A stretch of 64,000 nt of DNA from Nitrospirota bacterium (GTDB taxonomy: Bacteria; Nitrospirota; Thermodesulfovibrionia; Thermodesulfovibrionales; JdFR-88). The position numbers and the translations under genes are program-made. The first letter of the stretch is position 1. Each line of letters begins with the position of its first letter. The DNA lies in contig JAKBYX010000011.1 in NCBI GenBank assembly GCA_021840255.1, positions 1 to 64,000 on the forward strand, given 5' to 3'. Of this stretch, positions 19,256 through 28,919 are shown piece by piece. The notes under the pieces are model-generated. The model had not been told where the DNA came from, did no database searches, and saw nothing but the letters and a program-made list of their open reading frames with translations.

Positions 19256-19507
19256 CTACTTTTTCTGTATGTAAAGCTCCCAGTAGCCTTTGTCTTCCAG
19301 CTTCTTGGACTCGAACCCGTAGCCAAGCTTCTGGGCCCACCTGGGTATCGTGTCTTCGGCGGAAGCGGGCGCATCGCAGAGGACCTTTATAATGTCGCCC
19401 CCCTTGAGTTTCTCGATCGCCTTTTTTGTCAGAACCAGGGGATAGGGGCACACCCTTCCCAGCGTATCCAGAACTTCTGTCGGTGCAGTGCTGCTTAGTT
19501 CGCCCAT
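19256..19507 (-). CDS. TusA-family sulfurtransferase
   Basis: VLDTLGRVCPYPLVLTKKAIEKLKGGDIIKVLCDAPAS (CPxP motif). Confidence 0.88.
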   Translation of the reverse strand: MGELSSTAPTEVLDTLGRVCPYPLVLTKKAIEKLKGGDIIKVLCDAPASAEDTIPRWAQKLGYGFESKKLEDKGYWELYIQKK

Positions 19508-19570
19508 GTTAGAGATCTCCTCCTTTCGTTTTTATGAGGATTTTCACTTTTTTCACTTTTTGTTTTTGCG

Positions 19571-19981
19571 CTAAAAGAAAAGGACGTGCTTGGCCTCTTC
19601 CATTATTTTTTCTATCTGGGCAAACGGAACGACATTCATCCTCTTTTCCGCCCCCATATCATCCGCATCCGGCAGCTGGTCTTCCGTTATGCCGTATTTC
19701 TCCATGTCTTCCTTGCATACATATACGTCAAGGTCGACCAAGAGGCAGTTTTTCGCGTGCAGCTCGCTTGAGTTAATGCCGTAAGGGGCCATTGCATTTT
19801 GCCCCTTGGATATGCCCAGCAGACCCTCGCCCACAAAGCAGAGCGAAGGGGTAACCGTGTCCCCATCCTCAAGGAGCACCTCCACGGTCTGGTAAGAGAG
19901 GGCATGCGTCAGGGCAAGCCTTGAAGTCTCACCCTTATACTGCGGCCTCTGGACTATGAATGCGCATTTGATGTCCGCCAT
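19571..19981 (-). CDS. DsrE/DsrF-like family protein
   Basis: Small DsrEF-like fold pattern, position in DsrEFH-like set. Confidence 0.65.
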   Translation of the reverse strand: MADIKCAFIVQRPQYKGETSRLALTHALSYQTVEVLLEDGDTVTPSLCFVGEGLLGISKGQNAMAPYGINSSELHAKNCLLVDLDVYVCKEDMEKYGITEDQLPDADDMGAEKRMNVVPFAQIEKIMEEAKHVLFF

Positions 19982-19984
19982 TAT

Positions 19985-20344
19985 TTATTCACCTCCTATT
20001 TGCAGGACCCTGTCGGCGCAGTGAACCTTGGACAGGTACCAGTGCATCGCGTTCCACTGTATCTTCGCTATGCTCTCGGTCTTTTGGATGCCCCTTGACA
20101 CGGTGCAAGCCTCGCAGGTGCATACCTCAACTCCCTTTTCCATCAGTTCAACCAGGTACTTCTCGCCGGTCGAATAGTCCTTCAGGTGTTTCTGGTGGGC
20201 CTTTACGGAAACGGTGGCATTGCCAGAAAACCAGATGTTAACAACATGTCCTTTGTCTGCGGCCGCATTGGCCAACCTTAACGCAAAGTCATAACACCCC
20301 GAGCCCACAAGGCCGGGGAAAACGCCCATCGTCAGAACTCCCAT
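19985..20344 (-). CDS. DsrE family sulfur relay protein
   Basis: GSGCYDFALRLANAAADKGHVVNIWFSG, CTCEACTVSRG active-site Cys region. Confidence 0.75.
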   Translation of the reverse strand: MGVLTMGVFPGLVGSGCYDFALRLANAAADKGHVVNIWFSGNATVSVKAHQKHLKDYSTGEKYLVELMEKGVEVCTCEACTVSRGIQKTESIAKIQWNAMHWYLSKVHCADRVLQIGGE

Positions 20345-20356
20345 CTTTATGTCCTC

Positions 20357-20653
20357 CTAGAGCCAGGCTACTTTTTCAAAATCGTTAAAAATGACGTCAA
20401 CCAGTCCGCTGTAATCCACTACCTTGACCCTCTTGTCCACCTTATCAGGCGAAAGCCCTCTTGTCTGCAGGTCCTCGGAAAGGGCATAAAGCCTGGGTGT
20501 TTTATCAAGCAGGGCAGACTCCTTGCCGCCCTCCTTGAGCACCGCATGGTAAACTCCGTTCTGCACCAGGATGATGCCCACGTTTTCCCCTTTCATCCTG
20601 TCCAGGGTTTCGACGGCAAGCTTATAATCGCTGACAAATACGCCAAGTTTCAT
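20357..20653 (-). CDS. DsrH/TusB-like protein
   Basis: About 98 aa, MKLGVFVSDYKLAVETLDRMKGENVGIILVQNGVY; third member of the set. Confidence 0.6.
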   Translation of the reverse strand: MKLGVFVSDYKLAVETLDRMKGENVGIILVQNGVYHAVLKEGGKESALLDKTPRLYALSEDLQTRGLSPDKVDKRVKVVDYSGLVDVIFNDFEKVAWL

Positions 20654-20918
20654 CCAGACACACCTCCATTTCGAACCAGGGATTTATCGGTCTTTCCAAA
20701 CGGCCGGGCCGCCTGGAAGCTAAAAAACAAGGTAAACAAAAACCCGATGATCAAGGCATCTCCCTTCAGATCAAAAAACCGCGCAGGCGGGAGATGCGCC
20801 CCTGCCTTTTAAGGATAAAATATAACTCTATACTAGGTGCCCCGCTTCTTGTCAATAAAAAAACCTATAAAAAAGGTTTATAGCTTGATATTTCAAGCGC
20901 TTTTGAGATTCTTTGTGC

Positions 20919-20947
20919 TTGACTGCACTTATTGTTAACTGATAAAT
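20919..20947 (+). promoter_or_regulatory. Candidate sigma70 promoter for rpsU
   Basis: TTGACT -17 nt- ATAAAT. Confidence 0.5.
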
Positions 20948-20986
20948 TATATTTCATTCAATGGGTTGAAAGGAGTTGATGACGGC

Positions 20987-21181
20987 ATGCCCTTCATAAG
21001 GGTGGGCGACGGGGAGTCCCTTGAAAACGCGCTCAAGAAGTTCAAAAAGCAGTGCGACCGCGAAGGAATCATTTCAGAGGTCAAGAAGCGCGAATTCTAT
21101 GACAAGCCTAGCGTAAAAAAGAAGAAAAAGGCCATCGCGGCCCGTAAAAAAGCCTCAAAAAAACAAAGGCCTTCCAGATAA
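20987..21181 (+). CDS. rpsU: 30S ribosomal protein bS21
   Basis: Lys/Arg-rich, [46 protein letters not shown]. Confidence 0.94.
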   Translation: MPFIRVGDGESLENALKKFKKQCDREGIISEVKKREFYDKPSVKKKKKAIAARKKASKKQRPSR

Positions 21182-21221
21182 AAAGTTTTTTTAGAATACT
21201 TGTTTTTCAGGAAGGAAAACC

Positions 21222-21725
21222 GTGTCTCTGACAGAGAAGATCGACGGCGATTTGAAGGCGGCCATGAGGGCGTCCGACAAGCTCACGCTTGAGACCCTGA
21301 GAGGGGTGAAGTCTGCCCTAAAGTACAGGCAGATAGATAAGGGCGCCCCGCTTTCTGATGACGACGCCATAGCGGTGCTCTCCACCCTTTCCAAACAGCG
21401 CAGGGATTCTATAGAGCAGTTTCGGAAAGGGGGCCGGGAAGATCTCGCTCAAAAAGAGGAGGCCGAGCTCCAGATACTGAAGGGCTATTTGCCACCTGAG
21501 CTTGCCCCAGAGGAACTTGACCGCCTTATTGCCCAGTCCATCAGCGAAAGCGGGGCAAGCGGCCCCCAGGACATGGGCAAGGTCATGCGCATACTTATGC
21601 CCAAGGCAAAGGGGGCGGATGGCAAACTGGTGGGCGAAAAGGTCAGGGCCGCGTTATCGGGAAGCGAAGCGGCCGGAAGGGGATCAGCGGAAAAGGAAGC
21701 GGCCAACAAGGAAGAAATAAAATGA
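21222..21725 (+). CDS. yqeY: GatB/YqeY domain-containing protein
   Basis: MSLTEKIDGDLKAAMRASDKLTLETLRGVKSALKYRQ; LKGYLPPEL. Confidence 0.92.
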   Translation: MSLTEKIDGDLKAAMRASDKLTLETLRGVKSALKYRQIDKGAPLSDDDAIAVLSTLSKQRRDSIEQFRKGGREDLAQKEEAELQILKGYLPPELAPEELDRLIAQSISESGASGPQDMGKVMRILMPKAKGADGKLVGEKVRAALSGSEAAGRGSAEKEAANKEEIK

Positions 21726-22690
21726 AACTGAGAGATATATACGGGAAGGCTGTCGCCGCAGGCATGGAAAACGACCCACGGGGGAAAGAGTCCGTCTCCC
21801 TGTCCCTTGCCAACCGGAAAAAAGAATACGATGCCCTGAAAGAAGAAGACAGGGCGTATTTTGACATGGAGTCCCTCTCGAACCCCTATGCCGACACAAG
21901 GGTACTCTCCGGAACGGGAGAAGAAGATGTCCAAACGGTCATCGTGGGCATAGATATCGAGACTCCTGAGCTGCTTCTTGTTGACGCGCTTAAGGCCAGG
22001 GGAAGGCGGGTGGATGCCGTGGTGGCCCATCATCCTGAGGGCAGGGCTTACGCCAATCTTTACCAGGTCATGGGGATGCAGTCGGACATCCTGAACAAGG
22101 CGGGAGTTCCGATAAACATCGCCGAAGACCTCATGGATGGCCGGGCAAAGGAGGTCCAAAGGAGGCTCATGCCGGTAAACCACACCCGCGCCTCCGATGC
22201 CGCAAGACTGCTTGGCATACCGTTTGCCTGTTTCCATACGGTGGCTGACAATATGGTAAGCACCTATCTGGAGAGGTTGTTCGAGGAGAAAAAGCCGGCC
22301 GTCCTTTCGGACGTCATGGACCTGCTCAAGGCGGTACCGGAATACAAAGAGGGACTCATGAACGGCTCCGGCCCCAACATACTCATAGGGTTTCCAAAAA
22401 GAAAGGCGGGCCGGATCTACGTGGACATGACCGGCGGGACCGAGGGCTCCAAGGACATATTCCAGGGCATGGCCTCAAGCGGCATCGGTACTATCGTTGC
22501 GATGCACCTGAGCGAAGAGCACCGCAAAGAAGCCGAAAAAAACCACATAAATGTAGTCATCGCTGGCCACATAGCCAGCGACAACCTGGGTGTAAACCTC
22601 CTGTTCGACGAGATAACAAGAGGGTCGTCCGACGGGGGCCTTGAAATAATCGAGTGCTCCGGTTTTAAAAGAGTAAGCAGGACCCAGTAA
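21722..22690 (+). CDS. NIF3-like (DUF34) protein
   Basis: VAHHPEGRAYANL, ACFHTVADNMVSTYLE, C-terminal HINVVIAGHIASDNLGVN. Confidence 0.65.
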   Translation: MKLRDIYGKAVAAGMENDPRGKESVSLSLANRKKEYDALKEEDRAYFDMESLSNPYADTRVLSGTGEEDVQTVIVGIDIETPELLLVDALKARGRRVDAVVAHHPEGRAYANLYQVMGMQSDILNKAGVPINIAEDLMDGRAKEVQRRLMPVNHTRASDAARLLGIPFACFHTVADNMVSTYLERLFEEKKPAVLSDVMDLLKAVPEYKEGLMNGSGPNILIGFPKRKAGRIYVDMTGGTEGSKDIFQGMASSGIGTIVAMHLSEEHRKEAEKNHINVVIAGHIASDNLGVNLLFDEITRGSSDGGLEIIECSGFKRVSRTQ

Positions 22691-22773
22691 AAAAATCCTG
22701 GCGCTTTTTTATGTGGTCTCCATAGACGAGCCAGCCCCCTTTTATTTTTTTAAAGTTCAACTATAATTTATAG

Positions 22774-24639
22774 ATGCCCCGCGACGTTATTGAAAGGCTT
22801 AAATCCAGGATCGACATTGTGGATGTCCTGTCCGGGTACATAACCTTGAAGCGTGCCGGGCGGAACTATATGGCCCTCTGTCCTTTTCACAACGAAAAAA
22901 CCCCTTCTTTTATGGTAAGCCCGGAGAAACAGATGTTTCACTGTTTCGGATGCGGCGCGGGAGGCGATGCGCTGGGATTTGTCATGAAATACGAGTCCAT
23001 GGGGTTTTCGGAAGCGGTCAGGCTGCTGGCCGAAAAGGCGGGGCTGGACGCGGCGGATTTCGCCCCGGCTGGTGGAGGCGGCGCGGCGGGTCTTAAGAGA
23101 CAGCTTGCCCCGGTTTTGAAGGAGGCCAGGGATTTTTATGCAAAGGGCCTCGAAGGAGGCTCTTTGGGTAAAAACGGGCCGGCAAGGCAATACCTTGAGA
23201 AAAGGGGTGTATCCGGGGAAAGCATAAAGAGGTTCGCCCTGGGCTATGCTCCCTCCGGGTGGGGGCAGCTCTTGGCCCATTTAATGAGGCTCGGTTTCAG
23301 CGAGGACCTTATCTTTTCTTCCGGTGTAGCCAGAAGGGGCCAAAGCGGGCAAAAAAAACTCTTTGACATGCTTAGGGACAGGATCGTATTCCCGATAGCT
23401 GCCGCTGACGGTCTGGTGATAGCTTTTGGGGGGCGGATCATGGATGCCCCCATCCATAAAGATGCCAGGGAAAATGCGGGCGGCGAAGCAACTCAGAAAC
23501 AGCCGAAATATCTTAACACCGCCGATTCCCCGCTTTTTAAAAAGGGCGAGACCCTCTACGGGTTCGACCTGGCCAGGGATGCCGTACGGAAAAAGGAATA
23601 TCTTGTCCTCTGCGAGGGGTATCTGGATGTGATCATGTGCCACCAGCATGGTTTTGAGAACGTGGCGGCCCCGCTTGGGACCGCTCTTACCCCGGCCCAT
23701 TTAAGGAAGCTCAAGAGGTACGCGAACCGGCTTGTCCTGGTTTTTGACGGCGACGCGGCGGGCATCAGCGCGGCGAAAAGGGCCATTGCGCTGGCCCTTG
23801 AGCAGGACTTCCGGGTAAAGATCGCGATCATGCCTTCAGGCGAAGACCCGGACAGCCTTTTAAGGAGCAAAGGCCCAGTGGTTTTCAAAAAGGCGCTTGC
23901 GGCCTCACTGGGGCCGGTGCAGTTCATATTGAAGACGGCCAAAGGCCAGAGGGTGGATATCATAAAGGAAGCGATGGGGCTTCTGCACAGGGTCCAGGAT
24001 ACCATTGTCCGGGAGGAATTCATACGGGAACTCGCGGAGGCTGGGAAGATAAGGGAGCAGGCCATAAGGCAGGAGATGGAACGTCAGGGAGGAAATCAGG
24101 CAGTGGCCGGAGGGAGACATTCCGGCGCAAGAAATGATCTTTCCTCTGGCGCCCGGAAGATGTTCGGGCACACGGAGGAAACATTGCTTTTGAGCGTCTT
24201 TGTGAACGCCCCTGAAAAAAGGGCGCGGATAATAGAGGAAGCGGGGGCGCTGGATGAGATGGAGGACCCGCTTGTCAAGGCCCTTATACTGAAGCTTGGC
24301 GGTAATTCGGATGTGTCCGGGGCAGGCGTGCCAGAGGGGGCAATTGCCGCAGGGAGCGGTCCCGAAGGGTTTTTCCCGCTGGATCTTACCGGTGCGGCTG
24401 CCAGCGAATTTTCCCAGGAGGAGGTCACCCTTTTGACCAGGGTGTCCATACAGCCGGGGTTTTCGCCTGATGAGGCGGACGGCACCATTTCCGGATGTGT
24501 AAGGAAGATACGCCTGCGCGGCATTGAAAAAAGGATAGCCGAGGCTGGCAAAAAAGGAGACGTGAACCTTTTAAAAAACCTGTACAGGGACAAAGAGGCC
24601 ATAAAAGGAGGAGACCGGACGGATGGACAACGAATTTAA
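22774..24639 (+). CDS. dnaG: DNA primase
   Basis: [36 protein letters not shown] zinc-binding domain; [32 protein letters not shown]. Confidence 0.97.
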   Translation: MPRDVIERLKSRIDIVDVLSGYITLKRAGRNYMALCPFHNEKTPSFMVSPEKQMFHCFGCGAGGDALGFVMKYESMGFSEAVRLLAEKAGLDAADFAPAGGGGAAGLKRQLAPVLKEARDFYAKGLEGGSLGKNGPARQYLEKRGVSGESIKRFALGYAPSGWGQLLAHLMRLGFSEDLIFSSGVARRGQSGQKKLFDMLRDRIVFPIAAADGLVIAFGGRIMDAPIHKDARENAGGEATQKQPKYLNTADSPLFKKGETLYGFDLARDAVRKKEYLVLCEGYLDVIMCHQHGFENVAAPLGTALTPAHLRKLKRYANRLVLVFDGDAAGISAAKRAIALALEQDFRVKIAIMPSGEDPDSLLRSKGPVVFKKALAASLGPVQFILKTAKGQRVDIIKEAMGLLHRVQDTIVREEFIRELAEAGKIREQAIRQEMERQGGNQAVAGGRHSGARNDLSSGARKMFGHTEETLLLSVFVNAPEKRARIIEEAGALDEMEDPLVKALILKLGGNSDVSGAGVPEGAIAAGSGPEGFFPLDLTGAAASEFSQEEVTLLTRVSIQPGFSPDEADGTISGCVRKIRLRGIEKRIAEAGKKGDVNLLKNLYRDKEAIKGGDRTDGQRI

Positions 24640-26071
24640 CAGCTTTATCGAGGAAGAGACCTTTGAGATCACGTCCGTTGAGACAGAGGAAGAGCACAAG
24701 ACGGAAACAAATGAGGCGGTGGAGGGCGAATACGAGCCCATCAAGTTTTACTTAAGGGAGATGTCCAATGTCCCCCTCCTGAATAAAGAGGGTGAGGTGG
24801 CCATAGCCAGGCGGATAGAATCCGCCAGGGAGAAACTCGCGAACGTCACTTTTTCCACGCCCTTTTGCATCGGGAAAATGGCGAGCCTGGGCGAACTGGT
24901 GGAGAAGGGAGAGGCCCCTTTCGCCGAGCTAATACAAAACGGTGAGGACATAGAGGAAGAAGACCTCCTGATGGAACGCAGGAAGTTTTACGAGCTTACC
25001 CAGGAACTGAAAAAGCTCCTTCGCAGGCTCAATGCCAGCAAGGCCAGGAGCACGGATGCCGGCAAGGCATCGAAGACGGCCGCAAAGATAGAGGCCGAAA
25101 TGCGCCAGAAGATCAGCGGCCTTAACCTGAAGGAAGAGACCATAATTCTCTTTTCCGACGAGCTTGAAAGGCTTATGGGGAAGGCGATCGAGCTGGAAGA
25201 CGTCCTGAAGCAGCAGAAGGGGGACAAAAAAAAGAAAAATGCGTTCGAGAAGAAAGAGCTGGAGCACCTTACCGAGACCTTCGGCATGGGTACCTCGGAG
25301 ATAAGGGGAAAGGTCCGGCAGATAGAGGAGTCCGAAGAGGAGCTGATGGAATCCAAACGTCAGCTTATAGAATCGAACCTCAGGCTTGTCATAAGCATTG
25401 CCAAAAGATATATGGGCAAGGGCCTGAGCCTCCCGGACCTCATCCAGGAAGGCAACATAGGGCTGATGCGCGCCGTTGATAAATTCGAGTACCAGAGGGG
25501 TTACAAGTTCTCAACTTATGCCACATGGTGGATAAGGCAGGCCATCACGCGCGCCCTTGCGGACCAGTCCCGCACGATCAGGATACCTGTGCACATGGTC
25601 GAGACCATAAACCGCATTACCAGGGTGTCAAGGGAACTGGTCCAGGAGTTTGGAAAAGAGCCGCAGCCGGAAGAGGTGGCCTCCCGACTCAAGATGCCTG
25701 CGGACAAGGTGAAATCCATACTCAAGGTCGCCAAGGAGCCGATATCCCTGGAAACCCCTGTTGGTGAGGAGGAAGACAGCCATCTCAGGGATTTCATAGA
25801 GGACAAGGCCGCGCCTTCGCCGCTTGATGACGTGATACTGGATGACCTTAAAAAACAGATATCGAGGATAATAGCGTCCCTTAACAACAAGGAGCAGATA
25901 ATCATAAAGAAGCGGTTTGGCATCGGGGACGACCCCCACACCCTGGAAGAGGTGGGCAAGGAGTTTTCGGTCACAAGGGAGAGGATAAGGCAGATAGAAG
26001 TGAAGGCCCTGAGAAAACTCAGGCACCCGTCCCGCAGCAAATGGCTCAGGGATTTCATGGAGAAGCCCTAA
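24623..26071 (+). CDS. rpoD: RNA polymerase primary sigma factor
   Basis: [36 protein letters not shown]; region 4.2 [22 protein letters not shown]. Confidence 0.97.
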   Translation: MDNEFNSFIEEETFEITSVETEEEHKTETNEAVEGEYEPIKFYLREMSNVPLLNKEGEVAIARRIESAREKLANVTFSTPFCIGKMASLGELVEKGEAPFAELIQNGEDIEEEDLLMERRKFYELTQELKKLLRRLNASKARSTDAGKASKTAAKIEAEMRQKISGLNLKEETIILFSDELERLMGKAIELEDVLKQQKGDKKKKNAFEKKELEHLTETFGMGTSEIRGKVRQIEESEEELMESKRQLIESNLRLVISIAKRYMGKGLSLPDLIQEGNIGLMRAVDKFEYQRGYKFSTYATWWIRQAITRALADQSRTIRIPVHMVETINRITRVSRELVQEFGKEPQPEEVASRLKMPADKVKSILKVAKEPISLETPVGEEEDSHLRDFIEDKAAPSPLDDVILDDLKKQISRIIASLNNKEQIIIKKRFGIGDDPHTLEEVGKEFSVTRERIRQIEVKALRKLRHPSRSKWLRDFMEKP

Positions 26072-26081
26072 GAAAAATTCA

Positions 26082-26110
26082 GGAAAAGCCGCCAGCCTGG
26101 CGGCTTTTCC
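26082..26110. terminator. Palindromic terminator after rpoD
   Basis: GGAAAAGCCGCCAGCCTGGCGGCTTTTCC. Confidence 0.8.
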
Positions 26111-26204
26111 CTTCCCGGTAGATCGTTCCGGTGCATAAAGACCCCTTTTAAGTTGACTCCCGGCAAGCTTAGCATTTAAAATAGAATTCCGATTTTTCTA
26201 CGCA

Positions 26205-26277
26205 GGGCCCATAGCTCAGTTGGTAGAGCTACCGGCTCATAACCGGTTGGTCCCAGGTTCGAGTCCTGGTGGGCCCA
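26205..26277 (+). tRNA. tRNA with CAT anticodon (probably elongator Met)
   Basis: GGGCCCA..TGGGCCC acceptor stem, TAGCTCAGTTGGTAGAGC D-arm, CCGGCTCATAACCGG anticodon arm, GGTTCGAGTCC T-arm. Confidence 0.95.
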
Positions 26278-26371
26278 TCTGAATTCCGTAACCGCTGCCT
26301 GCGCGGTGCGCTTGCAGTTTAGGTTTTTGTTTTGTTTTGTAAGGCCCCTATAACTGGAGGTATGCGCCACA

Positions 26372-27097
26372 TTGAACGCCCAGATTAAGCTTCTGATAGA
26401 ACTGCAAGGGATGGACAAGGCCATAATAGAAAAAAACTCCTTCATCGAGCAGGCTCCCAAAAGGATACAGGAAGGCGAAAAATCATCCCGCGGGGCCCGC
26501 GAGCTAATGGAGTCCGTCCGCAAGGAGCACGATTCCCTGCTGAAGCAGAAAAGGGACATGGACTCCGAGCTGGAGCAGATGAACCAGAAGATAGCGAAAC
26601 TCAAGGCGCGGACTTCCGATATAAAAACGAACAAGGAGTACCAGGCGCACCTGAAAGAGATAGAAGCGGCTGAAAAAGAGGTCTTCAGGTACGAAGACGG
26701 CATCCTGGGGCTCATGGAAAAGATAGAGGCCTCCGACAGGAATCTGAAGACGGCCGCAGCGGCCTCTAAAGAGGAAGAAGCAAAGGCGGAAGTGGTCAAG
26801 AAAAAGCTGGAAGGTGAAAGCGGGGAGTCCCGGAAGGAACTCTCCGTCCTTATGCAAAAGAGGGCTGATTTTGCCGGAAAGATCGAAACAGATGTCTATG
26901 AGCTTTACATGAACCTGCTTGAAAAGCACGGCGGGATCGCCATCGCCAGGGTGAGGCATGAGATCTGCGGCGGGTGCAACATGAAGATCATGCCCCAGCT
27001 TTTCGTCCACGTAAAGGAAACGGACGAAATATATCAGTGCCCGCAGTGCGACAGGATCCTTTATTACGAAGAAGAGGCCGCTGAAGAGCCAGCCTAG
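26372..27097 (+). CDS. Coiled-coil protein with C4-type zinc ribbon
   Basis: Long coiled coil then CGGCNMKIMPQLFVHVKETDEIYQCPQCDRILY. Confidence 0.88.
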   Translation: MNAQIKLLIELQGMDKAIIEKNSFIEQAPKRIQEGEKSSRGARELMESVRKEHDSLLKQKRDMDSELEQMNQKIAKLKARTSDIKTNKEYQAHLKEIEAAEKEVFRYEDGILGLMEKIEASDRNLKTAAAASKEEEAKAEVVKKKLEGESGESRKELSVLMQKRADFAGKIETDVYELYMNLLEKHGGIAIARVRHEICGGCNMKIMPQLFVHVKETDEIYQCPQCDRILYYEEEAAEEPA

Positions 27098-27139
27098 TTT
27101 TTTGAAAAAAGAAAGAATTTGAAAGAAAGATAAGATGAG

Positions 27140-27574
27140 ATGAGAAAGGCCGTCATTTACTCTGACGGGGCCTCGAGCGGCAATCCGGGGAAGGCTGGCA
27201 TCGGCGGGGTCATAAGCGTGGGGGCGGACACCTTCGAGTTCTCGCGGTCAATAGGCATCGCCACAAACAATGTCGCCGAATATTCAGCGCTTATTGAGGC
27301 GTTAAAAAAAGCGGTCGAGATGGGCGCCACCGAAGCCCAGATATTTCTGGATTCCGAGCTGGTCGTAAGGCAGATAAACGGCCAGTATAAAGTAAAGCAT
27401 GAAAATATAAAGCCCCTTTATGAGAAAGCAAAATCGCTGCTTTCTTCCTTTGAGAAATTCTCCGTGAGGCACATCCCCAGAGAGCAAAACAAGAGGGCTG
27501 ACGCGCTCTCCAAAGAAGGGGTAAACGCCTCATACTGCCCCCCGGGGGGGACCTTTAAACAGGGCCTCTTTTAA
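27140..27574 (+). CDS. Ribonuclease H-like (reverse transcriptase-like/RNase HI) protein
   Basis: YSDGASSGNPGKAGIGGVI, ALKKAVEMGATEAQIFLDSELVVRQINGQYKVK, REQNKRADALSKEG. Confidence 0.92.
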   Translation: MRKAVIYSDGASSGNPGKAGIGGVISVGADTFEFSRSIGIATNNVAEYSALIEALKKAVEMGATEAQIFLDSELVVRQINGQYKVKHENIKPLYEKAKSLLSSFEKFSVRHIPREQNKRADALSKEGVNASYCPPGGTFKQGLF

Positions 27575-27662
27575 AAATGGGCAGCGAGCGCACCCCGAAG
27601 GGCAAGCGAGCGAATATGATAGATCGTGAAATCCTCACATTCGATGCCCGGAGGGCATAAAA
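27573..27662 (+). repeat. 90-bp leader element, copy 1 (upstream of cobU)
   Basis: 85/90 identical to 28873-28962. Confidence 0.95.
27616..27660 (+). other. Candidate 14-aa leader peptide MIDREILTFDARRA*, stop 1 nt before cobU ATG
   Basis: Complete ATG..TAA frame inside repeat copy 1; matching frame in copy 2. Confidence 0.4.
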
Positions 27663-28177
27663 TGGGTGAGTTTGTATTTGTCCTAGGCGGCGCAAGAAGC
27701 GGCAAAAGCTCTTTCGCCTTGGGGGAGGCCTCAAAGATCACTGGTAAAAAGGCCTTTGTCGCAACCATGGAACCCGGAGACGATGAGCTCAAAGCCCGAA
27801 TAAGCGCCCACCGCACGGAGAGGGGGCCTGAATGGGAGACCTTCGAGGAACCCCTGCATCTTACCCCCCTGCTGAAGAAGATCGGTAGCCAGTACGATGT
27901 CATCCTCCTGGACTGTCTTACTCTCTGGCTTTCAAACCTGATGCTGCTGAATGAAGACAGACCGCTTAAAGACGAGGCAGGGGAGCTGATAAAGGCGTTA
28001 AAAAAAACCGTTTGCCCCGTCTTTGCCGTTTCAAACGAAGTGGGCATGGGGATAGTGCCCGGCACGGGGCTTGGCAGGGCATTCCGGGATGAGGCAGGAA
28101 GGCTCAACCGCCTTATGGCCGGGGTCGCGGACAGGGTGTATCTGGTAGTGGCCGGCCTGCCCCAGAGGATAAAATGA
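27662..28177 (+). CDS. cobU: Adenosylcobinamide kinase / adenosylcobinamide-phosphate guanylyltransferase
   Basis: FVLGGARSGKSSFAL, LLDCLTLWLSNLM, SNEVGMGIVPGTGLGRAFRDEAGRLN. Confidence 0.96.
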   Translation: MGEFVFVLGGARSGKSSFALGEASKITGKKAFVATMEPGDDELKARISAHRTERGPEWETFEEPLHLTPLLKKIGSQYDVILLDCLTLWLSNLMLLNEDRPLKDEAGELIKALKKTVCPVFAVSNEVGMGIVPGTGLGRAFRDEAGRLNRLMAGVADRVYLVVAGLPQRIK

Positions 28178-28178
28178 A

Positions 28179-28919
28179 ATGACCCCTTTCAGCCTTTTTC
28201 TGATAAGGCACGGACGGACCGGGCTTGAGGGCCGTTACAAGGGGCAGATCGATGTGCCCCTGACGGCCAGGGGTGTAAAAGACATGGAGGCCTCAGCCCT
28301 TGTCCTTAAAAAGATGCTGAAAGGCAAAAAGATAGACGCCATCTACTCGTCCGATCTTACCCGGGCCATCCAGAGCGCTGACGTGATCATGGAGAGGTTG
28401 GATGTAAGGAGGGTGACCCGGATGGAGCTCCTGAGAGAAAGGGCGTTTGGCGAATGGGAGGGGATGCGTTTTGACGAGATAGAAAAAAAATACCCCAGGG
28501 AGTTCGCCAGGTGGGTAAGCGACCCGTTCGTCAACAATCCGGTAGGGGGTGAGACGAGCAGCATGGTCAAACGGCGCGCCCTTCGCGCCCTTAAAGAGAT
28601 AATGGGGCCAGAAAAAAAATTGCCTGGGGGCAGGGTGGCCGCAATAGTATCTCATAATGGCATATTAAGGACGCTGCTTTGCCATTTCCTGGGCATGCCG
28701 TACAGGAACATATTCAGGGTCTCTCTTGATTTCGGCTGCCTGAGCCTTGTGGAGATCTACGAGGACAGGACCCCGGTCGTCAAATTCATGAACTATTCGC
28801 TGATGGATCAAACAAAAACAAAAACAAAAACAAAAATAAAAAACCCAATTGATCATATTTCAGGGGCGAAGCAAAAATGGACAGCGGGCGTAACCCGAAG
28901 GGCAAGCGAGCGAATATGA
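28179..28919 (+). CDS. cobC: Histidine phosphatase family protein, likely alpha-ribazole phosphatase; C-terminus runs into repeat copy 2
   Basis: LIRHGRTGLEGRYKGQIDVPLTARG, RERAFGEWEGM; adjacent to cobU and cobQ. Confidence 0.88.
   Translation: MTPFSLFLIRHGRTGLEGRYKGQIDVPLTARGVKDMEASALVLKKMLKGKKIDAIYSSDLTRAIQSADVIMERLDVRRVTRMELLRERAFGEWEGMRFDEIEKKYPREFARWVSDPFVNNPVGGETSSMVKRRALRALKEIMGPEKKLPGGRVAAIVSHNGILRTLLCHFLGMPYRNIFRVSLDFGCLSLVEIYEDRTPVVKFMNYSLMDQTKTKTKTKIKNPIDHISGAKQKWTAGVTRRASERI
28809..28843 (+). repeat. ACAAAA-type hexanucleotide simple repeat inside cobC 3' end
   Basis: caaacaaaaacaaaaacaaaaacaaaaataaaaaa, encodes KTKTKTKIK. Confidence 0.9.

Noticed and set aside
27571-28107. Minus ORF sharing GIECE[DE]FTIYHIRSLALR with the ORF at 28853-29284
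   Set aside because: The shared peptide is just the antisense translation of the 90-bp repeat; both ORFs otherwise lie antisense to cobU or cobQ
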